Shown here: positions 11,101 to 19,386 of the stretch, piece by piece
Layout: each line of letters starts with the position of its first letter
Position numbering within the stretch: the first letter of the stretch is position 1
Assembly: GCA_963764585.1 (NCBI GenBank)
Contig: CAVXTB010000011.1
Location: 248,001 to 312,000 of the forward strand
DNA length: 64,000 bases
Direction of reading: 5' to 3'
Origin: JAOPZW01 sp963764585
GTDB taxonomy: Bacteria; Actinomycetota; Thermoleophilia; Solirubrobacterales; Solirubrobacteraceae
Translations under genes and position numbers: made by a program
Notes under the pieces: generated by a model
What the model was told of the DNA's origin: nothing
Databases searched by the model: none
What the model saw: only the letters and a program-made list of their open reading frames with translations

Positions 11101-11614
11101 GCAGCACGGTGCCGTCCTGACCCGTGATGGCCGGCAGCGCCTCGTTGCGGACGATGTCCAACGCGCGCATCGCGGCCAGCGCCCGGGGGCGCCGGCGAGC
11201 CAGCCAGGTCATCAGCAGCGCGTGGGCGACGTCCTGCGCCAGTGCGTCGGCGGCGCCGGCGGGCGCGTCGAGGCGCAGCAGCCCGAGCAGCCCATCGAAC
11301 GCCGTGCGCAGGTCGCGCACGGCCGCGAACGCGTTCGCGGTGGCCTCGAGCGCCTCGACGACGTCGGGCAGGCTCCCGCCGCGGACCGCGGCCGGCAGCT
11401 CGTCGATGGCGTCGATCACGGCCTCGAGATCGCCCCTCAGCGTGTCGAGGTCCACGCTGCCGATCCCGGGCAGGGTCCAGCCCGCGGTCCGCAGCAGCCG
11501 CATCAGCTCGTGTGGCGGCGAGTCGTCGGCGAGGACGCGGCGCACGGGATCGAGCAGGACCACGATCTCGGTCGCGACGAGGCTCAGCGCGTTCGTCGAC
11601 GCCACGGCGGTCAC
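8129..11614 (-). CDS. DUF6603 domain protein (1161 aa)
   Basis: This is a member of the uncharacterised DUF6603 family. The GTG at 11614 overlaps the stop of the PhoD-like gene as GTGA, and its own stop overlaps the next ATG as ATGA. Residues 1 to about 200 are helical and Ala-rich. From about residue 300 onward come long alternating polar/hydrophobic strands. The DUF6603-like core runs roughly from residue 540 to 950, with FFLSGVGGLVCLNRTLD near residue 600 and GYARFDFFGIDVRFDFEF near residue 890. The strand pattern looks like an extended beta-sheet or barrel surface. No signal peptide is evident, so export would need another route. The biochemical role is not known. The family call is from memory of the GVGGL..LNRTL signature and needs a profile search. 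Confidence 0.8.
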   Translation of the reverse strand: MTAVASTNALSLVATEIVVLLDPVRRVLADDSPPHELMRLLRTAGWTLPGIGSVDLDTLRGDLEAVIDAIDELPAAVRGGSLPDVVEALEATANAFAAVRDLRTAFDGLLGLLRLDAPAGAADALAQDVAHALLMTWLARRRPRALAAMRALDIVRNEALPAITGQDGTVLRSGARRPHLRLAGIPELVSDPIGTLQAAVAYSGLGDSRDAQALALVLGARARRLVTRLGGGVAVWPPWGWLQELPEAERDAAGRTLTAWLALPSPVDGGPSPADLSVAIEVLSPRDEGQLGRRGPGVEVRPVGLAPLTAVRGPWTLDLAVVSTVDAIFAGPETVVGADGGTLSASASLGYAPQSTVILGADGGTRLELGVPSIGLGIDLVDEPDLSVELALTGVALVVGPGDGDSFVAGALPDVELNAGFDLGLSWSRRTGLRLSAANAGLELRVAIERDIGAVATLHWVDVALQIGEELDLALGAAATVTLGPFAARIEGVGLRVVVGFPPDRDGNLGPADLSLAFKPPTGVGFDLDLGDVGQGGGFVDYDPELGRYSGALELELLEVGLGAIVVIDTRLPDDPDGWALFASIFATFPSLPLGFGFFLSGVGGLVCLNRTLDADALASGLKSGAIDAILFPDDPLEDAPLILSQLDAWFPLAQGSSVFGVAAKITWGTPVPIVTGQLGVALVLPDLEIAVMGSVAMLLPTEEEVLLELHMDSLGVIDVPGQTVTVVASLYDSALLSTIHLSGDMAFYVSLGAAPAFLLSVGGYHPDFDPPCGLPPSVLALDRMRAEVTMSDDVFFALEAYVAVTSNTLQFGSLATLEASAKFLLTTYTARGSVGFDVLLVFSPFSFAAAFQLSVSVSAGDNELLAVELSARLDGPAPWYTSGYARFDFFGIDVRFDFEFGGDAEPETPPRQDVCGLVVAALDAPAAWRATEPAWADATVIVFAADDDADTAELWVRPDAELQARQTVAPLDRGLDHFGAFAIDGPTTLTVTGAGIEGVTDGDEWVAISDWFAPAQYDDLTRAEKLAAPSYEEMTTGVAFGAGALGIDADEATTVAPDFEVRVIDEDETRRLDVAPAGPLAAAMVALALDPARPRPARTVTAPTFAVGAPTWQTFDPATSAATSPALSYRAAQLALDAARAADPGSGQCLAPTHAAEGVA

Positions 11615-14600
11615 CAGTCCGACGGGAAGTCGCCCGCATCGACGCGCCGGCGCATGTCCAATAGCGCCGGTGCGTACACGGTGACGCCCGTGCTGTCGGA
11701 GGGCTGGCGCACCCACGCATGCCCCGTGGGATCCCAGTCGTGGTAGCGCTGGCCGGAGTTGTAGCGGGCCCACATCTCGAGGTCGAGCTCGTCGGTCGTG
11801 AAGGCCGGCGCCTCGGGATGAGCGTGCTGGGCCTGACGCTGGTAGGCGAGCGCGTCGGCGCGGAACCCGTTCAGCCTGCCGACCGCGCCGTCGACGTTGG
11901 CGCGCCAGTGCCAGAGCTCGCGGACGGTCGGCGAGGGCGTGTCGAGCTGGCCGGCGCCGAACGAGTTGCTCGGCGAGCGCAGCACCGGCGCCGGTCCGGG
12001 CACGAACGGGCCCAGCTGGTCGGCGGAGGCGGCGAACTGGGTGAAGCTGCTCTCGCGGTGGAAGACCACCTGCACGTTCGTGCCGGCGTGTGCCTGCGTA
12101 CGGATGTCGGCCTTCGCCGGATTGCGGCCGTAGATGACGTGCGAGGCGACTCCGGTGTCGCCCGTGAGCAGCACGCCGCCGAAGTCGGCCCGGGCGAAGA
12201 CGCGAAGCTCCCCGCCGCAGAAGTCGGGGAACGACGGGCGCCAGGTGGTCCGGCCCGCCTCCAGCGGCAGCCACTGGGCATCCGTCGGCCCGGGGAGGTA
12301 GACGGCGTCCGTGCGGTTGCCCTCGTTGTAGGTGCACTCCAGCCGGACCTCGCGCGCCAGCGCGAGGTCCGCCGCCGCGCTGATCCCGACGCCGCGGACC
12401 TGGACCGTGATGTCGGGCATCGACGGCGCCGCCTCGGCGATGACGTGCACGCGGGCCCGCCCGGACTCGGTCTGGCCCGGGCTCGTGACGTCGATGCGCA
12501 GCCGGACCTCGGGCGTCGGCGGCGCCCCCGGCCCGCACACCCCGATCAGCGAGCCGTCGGCCGGCGTGCCGCGATCGCGCCCGGCGCAGTGGCGCGTGAT
12601 GATCCAGTCGTCGCGAAACGACGCGTTGAAGGCGTCGGGCTGGATCGGGTGGACGAGCTTGTCGAAGGGGAACCAGTGCAGCTCGTGCACGACGTAGCGA
12701 CCATGGGACGTCGGGCGCGTCGTGATGACCCCGATGTTGGCGTGGCCCACCGTGGTCCGGGCCGTCCGCACGACCGCCGAGCGGTCGGCCGGGCTCGCGG
12801 CCAGCCGCGCCTCGAGGCCGGGGGAGTCCGCGGCGCGGACCTCGTCGCGCCGGTCGCGCAGCACGGTCGTCACAAGCTCGGGAAGCACCCGCGGGTCGAG
12901 CTTCAACGCGTCGACCAGCGCGAGCGCGAACTCCTGCGCGAGCGGCGTCGTGTTCACGCGATCGGCGGTGAACGCGCCGGTTGGATCCTCCCAGCCGTCC
13001 GTGACGCCCTCGAGCCCGTCCGCCGTCTGGGTCGCGGTGTCCTGGATGACCACGTCCCATTGCGTGCCCCCGGTGTCGTCGAGCACGCTGTTCAGGCCGG
13101 GGATGTCCAGGTCGTCTGACCACCACTGGCCGCCCGGGTCGGTCGCGGTGTCCTCGGCGACCTCGCGCTGCGCGCCGATTGCCACCAGCACCTGCTCGCG
13201 CGACGGGATCAGGGCCTGGACCGGCGGGCTGAATCGGTCCCACTCCTCCTGCGTGGGAAGGCCGTCGATGAAGTCCATCGGCGTCGTCCACCGCGCGTCG
13301 ATCCGCGCGTGCTGCTCGTCGATGAAGGCGAGCTCCTTGGGCAACGACCAGGAGTTCTTGACCGCCGATGACGTCAGCTGCAGGAAGCGGGCACGGCCGC
13401 CGTCGCCGCCCCGGTAATCGGTGACCGAGCTGAAGGCGTAGTGGACGTCGCCGGACAGCAGCACGATCGACCCGAGCGGCGCCAGCGCGTCGAGGAACCG
13501 CGCCAGGGCGGGATGGTTCCCGGACCATGGCTCGTTGTCCTGGGTCTCCTCCCCGAGGCCGCTGCGATCCTTGGCGATCGCCACGCGCTGCGCGAACTCG
13601 GCCAGGGCGTGCCCGATGACCGGCGCCGCGGAGACCACGAGGGTCAGCGATCGCCGGCTGTCCATGTCGTGGACGCGCTCGTTGACCTGGAACTCGAGCG
13701 CTTCTGCGGAGATCAGCTCCGCGGAGCGCCGCCGGTCCGGGTCGTTGACGAGCGCCCATACCGGGTCGCCCGCTGCCGTGAACTCGCCCGCGGCGTCGTG
13801 GAGGTCGGCCTGGATCGGCGCCGCGGTCAGGGCGGCCGCGTGGAGCGCATCGGCCGCGAGCCCGGCATCGGATGCGCCCCAGAGCGCGGTCGCGGAGCCG
13901 ACGGCGAGGGCGCCCCAGGAGCTCACCAGCTCTTCCGCGTTGCGCGCGGCGCGCGCCCGGGCGTGGACGGCTCCCTGCAGGAACGCGGCGGCGGCCTCGA
14001 GGACCCCGGCGAGCGTCTCGACGGCGACCAGGTAGGCGAGCGTCTCGTCGTCGAGCGCGTCGTCGCCCAGCTCGGCCAGCGCCGCGGCCTGCCCCTCTCG
14101 CAGGATGAAGACGGCGTGGTTCATGGCCGTCCCCACGCGCAGGACGGACTCGACCAGGTCGCCGTCGGGCGCGTAGTCCGACGAGCCGATCGCCTCGCGT
14201 GCCTCGGCGAACCAGTCGTCCGCGGATGGCTGGCCCGCCGTGCCGGGGGCCTCGCCGACGGCGTCCATGAGCTGCATGGCGGCGTCGAGCGTGCTGCGCG
14301 CGGCGGCCAGGTGGGCCCCGGTCCGTGCGTTGCCGATTCGCGCCAGCGCCGCACAGCTCGACATCAGGTCGGCGCCCGCCTGCAGGAACGCGGCGACCGC
14401 GTGGGGCACGTCGGCGGCGGTGCCCGCCCACAGCGCGGCCGCCTCGTCGAGGCTGTCGGGGCCCCAATCGACCGTCACGACCAGGCGTTGGGCGTCGGCG
14501 TCGAGGATCTCCGCCTCCGTGACCGGGCGCGGCCCCGTCGGGTAGCCGCGCCACGTTCGCGTGTCGAGCATGATGAGCCGGAACTCGTCGAAGACGAGCT

Positions 14601-15984
14601 CGTAGTCCCAGCGCATGCGCGCGTTGCGGCGATCGGGGCCGACCGGGTGAAGGCCGACGTCGAGGATCTCGTCCAGGTCGCTCTCGTGGCCGGCGCGGCC
14701 GATCGTCGGCGTGCCGCTCGCGGCGTCCAGGCCCGTGAGGAGGCGCGCGCCGACGGTGCCGGGGCTGAAGTCGTCGGGGACGTTGCCCCAGTGCTGGAAG
14801 ATCGCGTAGGCGGCGAGCGCGTTGCGCATCATGCGCCGTCCCAGCGGGGCGCCCCGCTGCTTGTCGCTGATGTGGGCGTTCAGGAACCAGTCGTCGGTGA
14901 AGTCGTGGTCGTCGAAGACCATGTAGGTCGCGACGTTGGCCAGCGCGCGCCGGACGAACGCGATGTGCTGGGCGTAGATCAGCGCCGGCTTCGTCGTGTC
15001 CGGCGACTCCGTCCACACGAGGGATGCCGGCGGCAGGTAGTAGAAGGCGTCCGGATCCTTGTGGGGGTCCGTGACGGCGGAGGCCCGCTGCCAGAGCTCG
15101 GGCGACCACGCGAAGACGTACATCGCGCACCACTCCGCGAAGAACAGGAGGTGGTTGGCGGCGTACTCGCTCCACGCCTTCGGATCGGAGTCGGCCGGCC
15201 GATCCTTCACGCCCTGGGCGTCCAGCAGGAAGCTCCGCGCGCCGGGAGCGAGGGCGGCCGCGTCGGTGATGAAGCCACCACCGATGTCCGGCAGCTGCTC
15301 GCCCCAGCCGAGCAGCGCCTGTCCGGCCGACGTGAGCGCGGCCAGCAGCGCCGCCGGGACGTCGTCGGAGTAGATCTGGTCCCCCGTGAGCAGCATCTGG
15401 TGCGGGCGGGTCCACGGATCCAGACGGCGCTCCTCGATGAGCCGGTCGACCAGCGGCATGACGTCGGGGTCGGTCAGCCTCTCCCACTCGCACCCGTGGG
15501 GCTTGCGGCACGACATCTGGACGATCCGCAGCGTGTCGAGGGGGCCGGGCAGCACGAAGCCGGGCAGAACGTCCGGCAGGTAGCCCAATGGCACCGGCTC
15601 CGAGAGCAGGCCCGCGCCCGCCAGGTCCGTCGTCCCGCTGGCCGTCTGCAGCCGCAGGTCGTAGCCGTAGAGGCGTCCCGGCTCGAGCACGAGCCCGGTT
15701 GCCTGAACGACGCACACGTGCAGCGCCGTGCCGAGCGTGGTCGTCTTGTGTGCGCCAGGCGTCTGGGGGTCCAGCGGCTGCCGGTCGCCGTCGACCCCGT
15801 CGTAGATCGTCAACGTGGCCATCGTCACCGGCTTGGACGTGGCGATGAAGACGGCGGCCGTGCTCCTGGTCACGCGGCGCACGATCGGCCCGCAGATGAT
15901 CAGCGGCCACTCGGCCGGGGGGCGGTGCAGCTGTGAGCTATCGACCACCGTGCCCCGCTCGGACCGCGGATCGTCGTTGTCCAC
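11611..15984 (-). CDS. PhoD-like metallophosphatase with large extra domains (1457 aa)
   Basis: This is a PhoD/calcineurin-type metallophosphoesterase. The N terminus (about 25-130) resembles the PhoD Fn3-like domain. Metal-ligand motifs are MLLTGDQIYSDDV near residue 198, VFDDHDFTDDW near 358 and LLSGDVHYAF near 845. PhoD family proteins usually have about 450-600 residues. Here about 480 residues, mostly Ala-rich helix, separate the second and third motif blocks, and some 600 extra residues follow the catalytic region, including beta-rich segments near 1150-1250. No Tat or Sec signal is visible, unlike secreted PhoD. GTG at 15984 is the best start because earlier codons lack coding character, but no strong ribosome site supports it; a GTG further in is possible. 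It is the first gene of the giant-protein operon. Confidence 0.8.
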   Translation of the reverse strand: MDNDDPRSERGTVVDSSQLHRPPAEWPLIICGPIVRRVTRSTAAVFIATSKPVTMATLTIYDGVDGDRQPLDPQTPGAHKTTTLGTALHVCVVQATGLVLEPGRLYGYDLRLQTASGTTDLAGAGLLSEPVPLGYLPDVLPGFVLPGPLDTLRIVQMSCRKPHGCEWERLTDPDVMPLVDRLIEERRLDPWTRPHQMLLTGDQIYSDDVPAALLAALTSAGQALLGWGEQLPDIGGGFITDAAALAPGARSFLLDAQGVKDRPADSDPKAWSEYAANHLLFFAEWCAMYVFAWSPELWQRASAVTDPHKDPDAFYYLPPASLVWTESPDTTKPALIYAQHIAFVRRALANVATYMVFDDHDFTDDWFLNAHISDKQRGAPLGRRMMRNALAAYAIFQHWGNVPDDFSPGTVGARLLTGLDAASGTPTIGRAGHESDLDEILDVGLHPVGPDRRNARMRWDYELVFDEFRLIMLDTRTWRGYPTGPRPVTEAEILDADAQRLVVTVDWGPDSLDEAAALWAGTAADVPHAVAAFLQAGADLMSSCAALARIGNARTGAHLAAARSTLDAAMQLMDAVGEAPGTAGQPSADDWFAEAREAIGSSDYAPDGDLVESVLRVGTAMNHAVFILREGQAAALAELGDDALDDETLAYLVAVETLAGVLEAAAAFLQGAVHARARAARNAEELVSSWGALAVGSATALWGASDAGLAADALHAAALTAAPIQADLHDAAGEFTAAGDPVWALVNDPDRRRSAELISAEALEFQVNERVHDMDSRRSLTLVVSAAPVIGHALAEFAQRVAIAKDRSGLGEETQDNEPWSGNHPALARFLDALAPLGSIVLLSGDVHYAFSSVTDYRGGDGGRARFLQLTSSAVKNSWSLPKELAFIDEQHARIDARWTTPMDFIDGLPTQEEWDRFSPPVQALIPSREQVLVAIGAQREVAEDTATDPGGQWWSDDLDIPGLNSVLDDTGGTQWDVVIQDTATQTADGLEGVTDGWEDPTGAFTADRVNTTPLAQEFALALVDALKLDPRVLPELVTTVLRDRRDEVRAADSPGLEARLAASPADRSAVVRTARTTVGHANIGVITTRPTSHGRYVVHELHWFPFDKLVHPIQPDAFNASFRDDWIITRHCAGRDRGTPADGSLIGVCGPGAPPTPEVRLRIDVTSPGQTESGRARVHVIAEAAPSMPDITVQVRGVGISAAADLALAREVRLECTYNEGNRTDAVYLPGPTDAQWLPLEAGRTTWRPSFPDFCGGELRVFARADFGGVLLTGDTGVASHVIYGRNPAKADIRTQAHAGTNVQVVFHRESSFTQFAASADQLGPFVPGPAPVLRSPSNSFGAGQLDTPSPTVRELWHWRANVDGAVGRLNGFRADALAYQRQAQHAHPEAPAFTTDELDLEMWARYNSGQRYHDWDPTGHAWVRQPSDSTGVTVYAPALLDMRRRVDAGDFPSDW

Positions 15985-16016
15985 GGTCCCAGGCTGCAGG
16001 AGCGGTCGTCCGCGGG

Positions 16017-16219
16017 CTAGGGGGATTCCCCTAAACCTTCGTGCGCCGGAGCGTCGAGCTCGTCGATGCACAGGTACTTGACCTCGAGGTAGTCGTCGAG
16101 GCCGTGGCGCGAGCCCTCGCGGCCGAGGCCCGACTGCTTGACGCCGGCGCGACCGGGCCGAACATCTCCTCGGAGGCGATCCGCATGTCCGACGTCGCGC
16201 CGGTGAGCACGGTCGGCTC
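16017..16219 (-). pseudogene. Decayed aldehyde dehydrogenase (succinate-semialdehyde dehydrogenase-like) remnant
   Basis: Two pieces of an aldehyde dehydrogenase C-terminal region are visible in adjoining frames. The first is EPTVLTGATSDMRIASEEMF followed by GPVAP. Directly after it, in another frame, comes GVKQSGLGREG then DDYLEVKYLCIDE and a TAG stop at 16017. In intact GabD-type enzymes about 60 residues separate these blocks, so an internal deletion has fused them and shifted the frame. Nothing of the rest of the enzyme, including the catalytic Cys region, is present upstream. It is therefore a relic of a lost gene. It lies in the promoter-side gap of the giant-protein operon. Confidence 0.75.
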
Positions 16220-16280
16220 GTCCGCCGCCAGGACGGGCTGTTCTGAAAGGAGATCGGTGCCGCGCGCGTCCTGGTGCATT

Positions 16281-16328
16281 GGGGTGTGTTGCACACGTAC
16301 CGCCGCGATGGTGCGTGCAGCACACCCC
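16281..16328 (-). terminator. Hairpin terminator-like element after the propeller lipoprotein gene
   Basis: GGGGTGTGTTGCAC (16281-16294) pairs with GTGCAGCACACCCC (16315-16328) across a 20-nt loop, giving a 14-bp stem with one G-U pair. It begins about 10 nt after the stop codon of the minus-strand lipoprotein gene. There is no U-tract, which is common for GC-rich actinobacterial terminators. Confidence 0.55.
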
Positions 16329-16337
16329 CGTTTCGCG

Positions 16338-17345
16338 TCAGCGGCGCGGCTCGATCCGGTACACCGCGCGCTCGACGTAGCTCTGCACCCACACCGCGCC
16401 GCCGCCGGCCGCCAGGCGGTAGGACCGCGGGCCGACGTGGATCTTGCCCAGCGGGCGGTTCGTGAACGCGTCGATCTGGGTGACGCTGTCCTCGGCGTTG
16501 TTGAGCACCCAGGTGAAGCGGCCGTCGGTGGCCACGAAGGTCGGGTTGGCGCCGACCTCGACGGTGGCGACGCGGCGGCCGCTGCGCGGGTCCAGCCGCG
16601 TCACGGTGTCGTCGTCCTCGTTGGCGACCCAGATGGCGTCCTCGGTGACCGCGGGGCCGGCCGGGCTCGACACGCGGATGCGCGCGGCCACGCGATTGGT
16701 GGCCGGGTCGATGCGGCTCAGCAGGCCGCGGCCGGTGACCCACACCGCCCCGCCCGCGGCCGCCACGGTGCGGATGCCGCTCGGCGGGTCGCCGACGTGG
16801 ATCGTCGCGCTGACGCGGCCGCTGCGCACGTCGATGCGGGTGACGGTGTCGTCGAGGCCGTTGGCCACCCACAGCGCGCCGGCGGCGACGGCCAGCCCGG
16901 TCGGCTCGTCGCCGACGGCGACGGTCGCGACCAGGCGGCCGCGCGCGTCCAGGCGCGAGACCGTGTCGTCCTCGCTGTTGGCGATCCACACCGCGCCGGG
17001 CGTGAAGGCGATGCTCACCGGGAAGCGCCCGGTGCGCGCGGTGCGCACGATGCGATTGGTCCCCGGGTCGATGCGCGACAGGTGGCCGTCGTCGTGGGTG
17101 ACCCACAGCGCGCCACGGGCGAACGCGACGCTCGTCGGCCCGCCCTTGAAGTGCACGCGCGCGGTGACGTGACCGGGACGACCGTGCGCCACCCACAGGT
17201 CGGACTGGGGGATGATCAGCGGGGCGCGGGGCGCGGGCGGCAGCGGTGGGGCTGCCGCCATCTTGGCCCCGCCGCAGGCCGCCAGCGCGACGCCGGCCGC
17301 GGCGATGGCCAGGGCGGCACCTGCGCTGCGGGCGATCCCCACCAC
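16338..17345 (-). CDS. Beta-propeller (YVTN/Vgb-like) lipoprotein
   Basis: This is an exported lipoprotein of about 335 aa. A short N terminus, a hydrophobic stretch and the lipobox LAAC (in GVALAACGGAK) predict lipid anchoring outside the cell membrane. The mature part has about seven repeats of roughly 42 residues, each with a V.VGD.P.G-like turn, ALWV.N..DDTV.R.D and a variable strand. This is the YVTN/virginiamycin-lyase-like propeller pattern. Such propellers usually act as binding scaffolds and no catalytic motif stands out. Tandem GTG codons at 17345 and 17342 are both possible starts. A hairpin follows the stop. The neighbouring LtrA-like gene lies upstream on the same strand with a 20-nt gap, so the two may share a transcript. 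Confidence 0.85.
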   Translation of the reverse strand: MVGIARSAGAALAIAAAGVALAACGGAKMAAAPPLPPAPRAPLIIPQSDLWVAHGRPGHVTARVHFKGGPTSVAFARGALWVTHDDGHLSRIDPGTNRIVRTARTGRFPVSIAFTPGAVWIANSEDDTVSRLDARGRLVATVAVGDEPTGLAVAAGALWVANGLDDTVTRIDVRSGRVSATIHVGDPPSGIRTVAAAGGAVWVTGRGLLSRIDPATNRVAARIRVSSPAGPAVTEDAIWVANEDDDTVTRLDPRSGRRVATVEVGANPTFVATDGRFTWVLNNAEDSVTQIDAFTNRPLGKIHVGPRSYRLAAGGGAVWVQSYVERAVYRIEPRR

Positions 17346-17365
17346 GTCAGCGATCGTAGTGCCCG

Positions 17366-18511
17366 TTAACGCACGTCGCCACGTTGCATCGTGCTTTCGC
17401 CGGCGAGCGCGGCGGCGAGGATCACGACGAGCGCGGCGAGCTGTGCGACCGCCGAGACGCCGGTGCCGACGACGACCGTCGCCAGTGCGAGCAGCGCAGC
17501 GACCGCGCGATGGAACGAGCGCCCGAGGCCGAGCACGCGCCGGAACCAGACGTCGGCGGCCAGGAACAGCGCCACGCCGCCGCCCAGCGCGAGCGCCTGC
17601 CCGCTCGTGAGCTCGTCGCCCGCGTGGCCCGTGGCCTTCTTCAGGCCCACCGCGGCGAGGACGACGCCCAGCAGCAGGAAGTAGTGCGCGAAGCCGAAGC
17701 CGTAGAGGGCCATCCACGGGCGCACGGGCGCCGGCGCGCGCGTCAGCGCTGCCTCCGCCTGCTCGTCGTCGTCGGCGCCGAAGTAGGCCCACCACAGCCC
17801 GGCCGACAGCAGCAGCCCGAGGACCGCGACCAGCGCGAGCTCGGCGTCGACCGCCAGGCCGGCGGCGCCGATGCCGATCGCCACGACCGACTCGCCGATG
17901 GCGACGATGATCACGAGGCCATGGCGCTCGACGAAGTGCGCGGGCGCGATCTCGAACTCCTGCTGGCTCTCGCCGCGCCCGGCCAGCCGCGGGGTGATCC
18001 ACTCGAGCACGACGGCGACCGTCCACAGCACGGTCTCGGGCGTGCCGCCCAGCGCGCCGCCCGCGATCACGAGCGTCGCCGCGAACAGGTTGAAGGGGAC
18101 GATCCCGCGGATCGCCTCGGCGGAGCGATCCGACGCCAGGCGCATGTAGAGGGTCGAGTGGACGACGACCACGACGGCGTAGGCCAGCCCGAAGGCCAGC
18201 CCGCTGCCGTCGAACGCGTCGGGGATGGCGAGCGCGAGGATCAGGTAGCCGGCCATGCCGCCCAGCAGCACCGCGCGGCGCGCGACGCCGCGCGTGGAGA
18301 CGGCATTGGTCAGCCACGCGTAGCCCGCGTACATCCACCAGACCAGGCCGAGGATGAGCATGACGTGGGCCAGCGCGCGCCAGCGCAGCTCATGGGTCAG
18401 CACCGCCGTGAGCTGCGTGACGGTGAAGACGAAGACGAGGTCGAAGAACAGCTCGAGCGTCGACACGCGCTCGGTCACGGGCTGCGCTGTGAGCTCGGCC
18501 GTCGGCGCCAC
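17366..18511 (-). CDS. LtrA-like (low temperature requirement A) membrane protein
   Basis: This is a polytopic membrane protein of 381 aa from the low-temperature-requirement A family, whose biochemical function is poorly known. The sequence shows the N-terminal hallmark VSTLELFFDLVFVFTVTQL and a second family motif, HFVERHGLVIIVAIGES, near the middle. About ten hydrophobic spans follow one another, and the C terminus is short. The start is GTG at 18511, placed so that the family motif begins near residue 14; longer versions would only read antisense to the neighbouring gene. The divergent HAD gene starts 56 bp away, so promoters for both genes must lie in that short gap. Confidence 0.88.
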   Translation of the reverse strand: MAPTAELTAQPVTERVSTLELFFDLVFVFTVTQLTAVLTHELRWRALAHVMLILGLVWWMYAGYAWLTNAVSTRGVARRAVLLGGMAGYLILALAIPDAFDGSGLAFGLAYAVVVVVHSTLYMRLASDRSAEAIRGIVPFNLFAATLVIAGGALGGTPETVLWTVAVVLEWITPRLAGRGESQQEFEIAPAHFVERHGLVIIVAIGESVVAIGIGAAGLAVDAELALVAVLGLLLSAGLWWAYFGADDDEQAEAALTRAPAPVRPWMALYGFGFAHYFLLLGVVLAAVGLKKATGHAGDELTSGQALALGGGVALFLAADVWFRRVLGLGRSFHRAVAALLALATVVVGTGVSAVAQLAALVVILAAALAGESTMQRGDVR

Positions 18512-18566
18512 GGCACCGAGCGTATCGAGCGGGCTCCGCGGTTCCTGCGCGGCTAGTCTGCAGGCG

Positions 18567-19346
18567 GTGCCGCGCCGCGAGATCCGCTCCTGGCTGATGG
18601 ACATGGACGGCGTGCTCGTGCACGAGGAGCAAGCGATCCCCGGCGCAGACCGATTCCTGGGCCGCCTGCGCGAGCTCGGGCTGCCGTTCCTCGTGCTCAC
18701 CAACAACTCGATCTACACCCGCCGCGACCTGTCGGCGCGCCTGCGCGCCAGCGGCCTCGAGGTCCCCGAGGAGTCGATCTACACCTCCGCGCTGGCCACC
18801 GCGAGCTTCCTGCAGGAACAGCGGCCCGGCGGGTCGGCCTTCGTCATCGGCGAGGCCGGGATCACGACGGCGCTGCACGAGGCCGGGTACACGCTCACCG
18901 AGCGCGATCCCGACTACGTCGTGCTCGGCGAGACGCGCATCTACAGCTTCGGGCGCATCACGCAGGCGATCCGCCTGATCGCCAACGGCGCGCGCTTCAT
19001 CGCGACCAACCCCGACCCGAGCGGCCCGTCGCAGGACGGCCCGCTGCCCGCAACCGGCGCGGTGGCCGCGCTCATCAGTCGCGCCACCGACGTCGAGCCC
19101 TACTTCGTCGGCAAGCCCAACCCGCTGATGATGCGCTCCGCGCTGAACGCGATCGACGCGCACTCCGAGACGACCGCCATGATCGGGGATCGCATGGACA
19201 CCGACGTCGTCTCCGGCCTCGAGGCCGGGCTGCACACGGTCCTCGTGCTCAGCGGCGTGACGACGCCCGAGATGGCCGATCGCTTCCCCTTCCGGCCATC
19301 GAGCATCGTGGACTCCGTGGCCGACCTGGTGGACGAGCTCAGCTGA
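18567..19346 (+). CDS. HAD-IIA family sugar/nucleotide phosphatase (NagD-like)
   Basis: This is a haloacid-dehalogenase-fold phosphatase of subclass IIA (NagD/pNPPase type), 259 aa and probably cytosolic. Motif I is WLMDMDGVLVHEE with the DxD nucleophile pair. Motif II is VLTNNS, the cap contains GEAGI and TNPDPSGP, motif III includes GKPNPLMM, and motif IV is GDRMDTDV. Together these give the complete active site. Family members remove phosphate from nucleotides or sugar phosphates; the substrate here cannot be read from sequence. GTG at 18567 puts motif I about ten residues from the N terminus, as usual. It is divergent from the LtrA-like gene. Confidence 0.9.
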   Translation: MPRREIRSWLMDMDGVLVHEEQAIPGADRFLGRLRELGLPFLVLTNNSIYTRRDLSARLRASGLEVPEESIYTSALATASFLQEQRPGGSAFVIGEAGITTALHEAGYTLTERDPDYVVLGETRIYSFGRITQAIRLIANGARFIATNPDPSGPSQDGPLPATGAVAALISRATDVEPYFVGKPNPLMMRSALNAIDAHSETTAMIGDRMDTDVVSGLEAGLHTVLVLSGVTTPEMADRFPFRPSSIVDSVADLVDELS

Positions 19347-19386
19347 GCGGGTACCGCACGAGCATGGTCGCCGCTCGCTCGCGGTC

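Noticed and set aside
16017..16325. A 102-codon minus-strand frame taken as a gene
   Set aside because: Its first half is unrelated to any protein pattern and its end is only the tail of aldehyde dehydrogenase. The other half of the match lies in a different frame, so it is a remnant.
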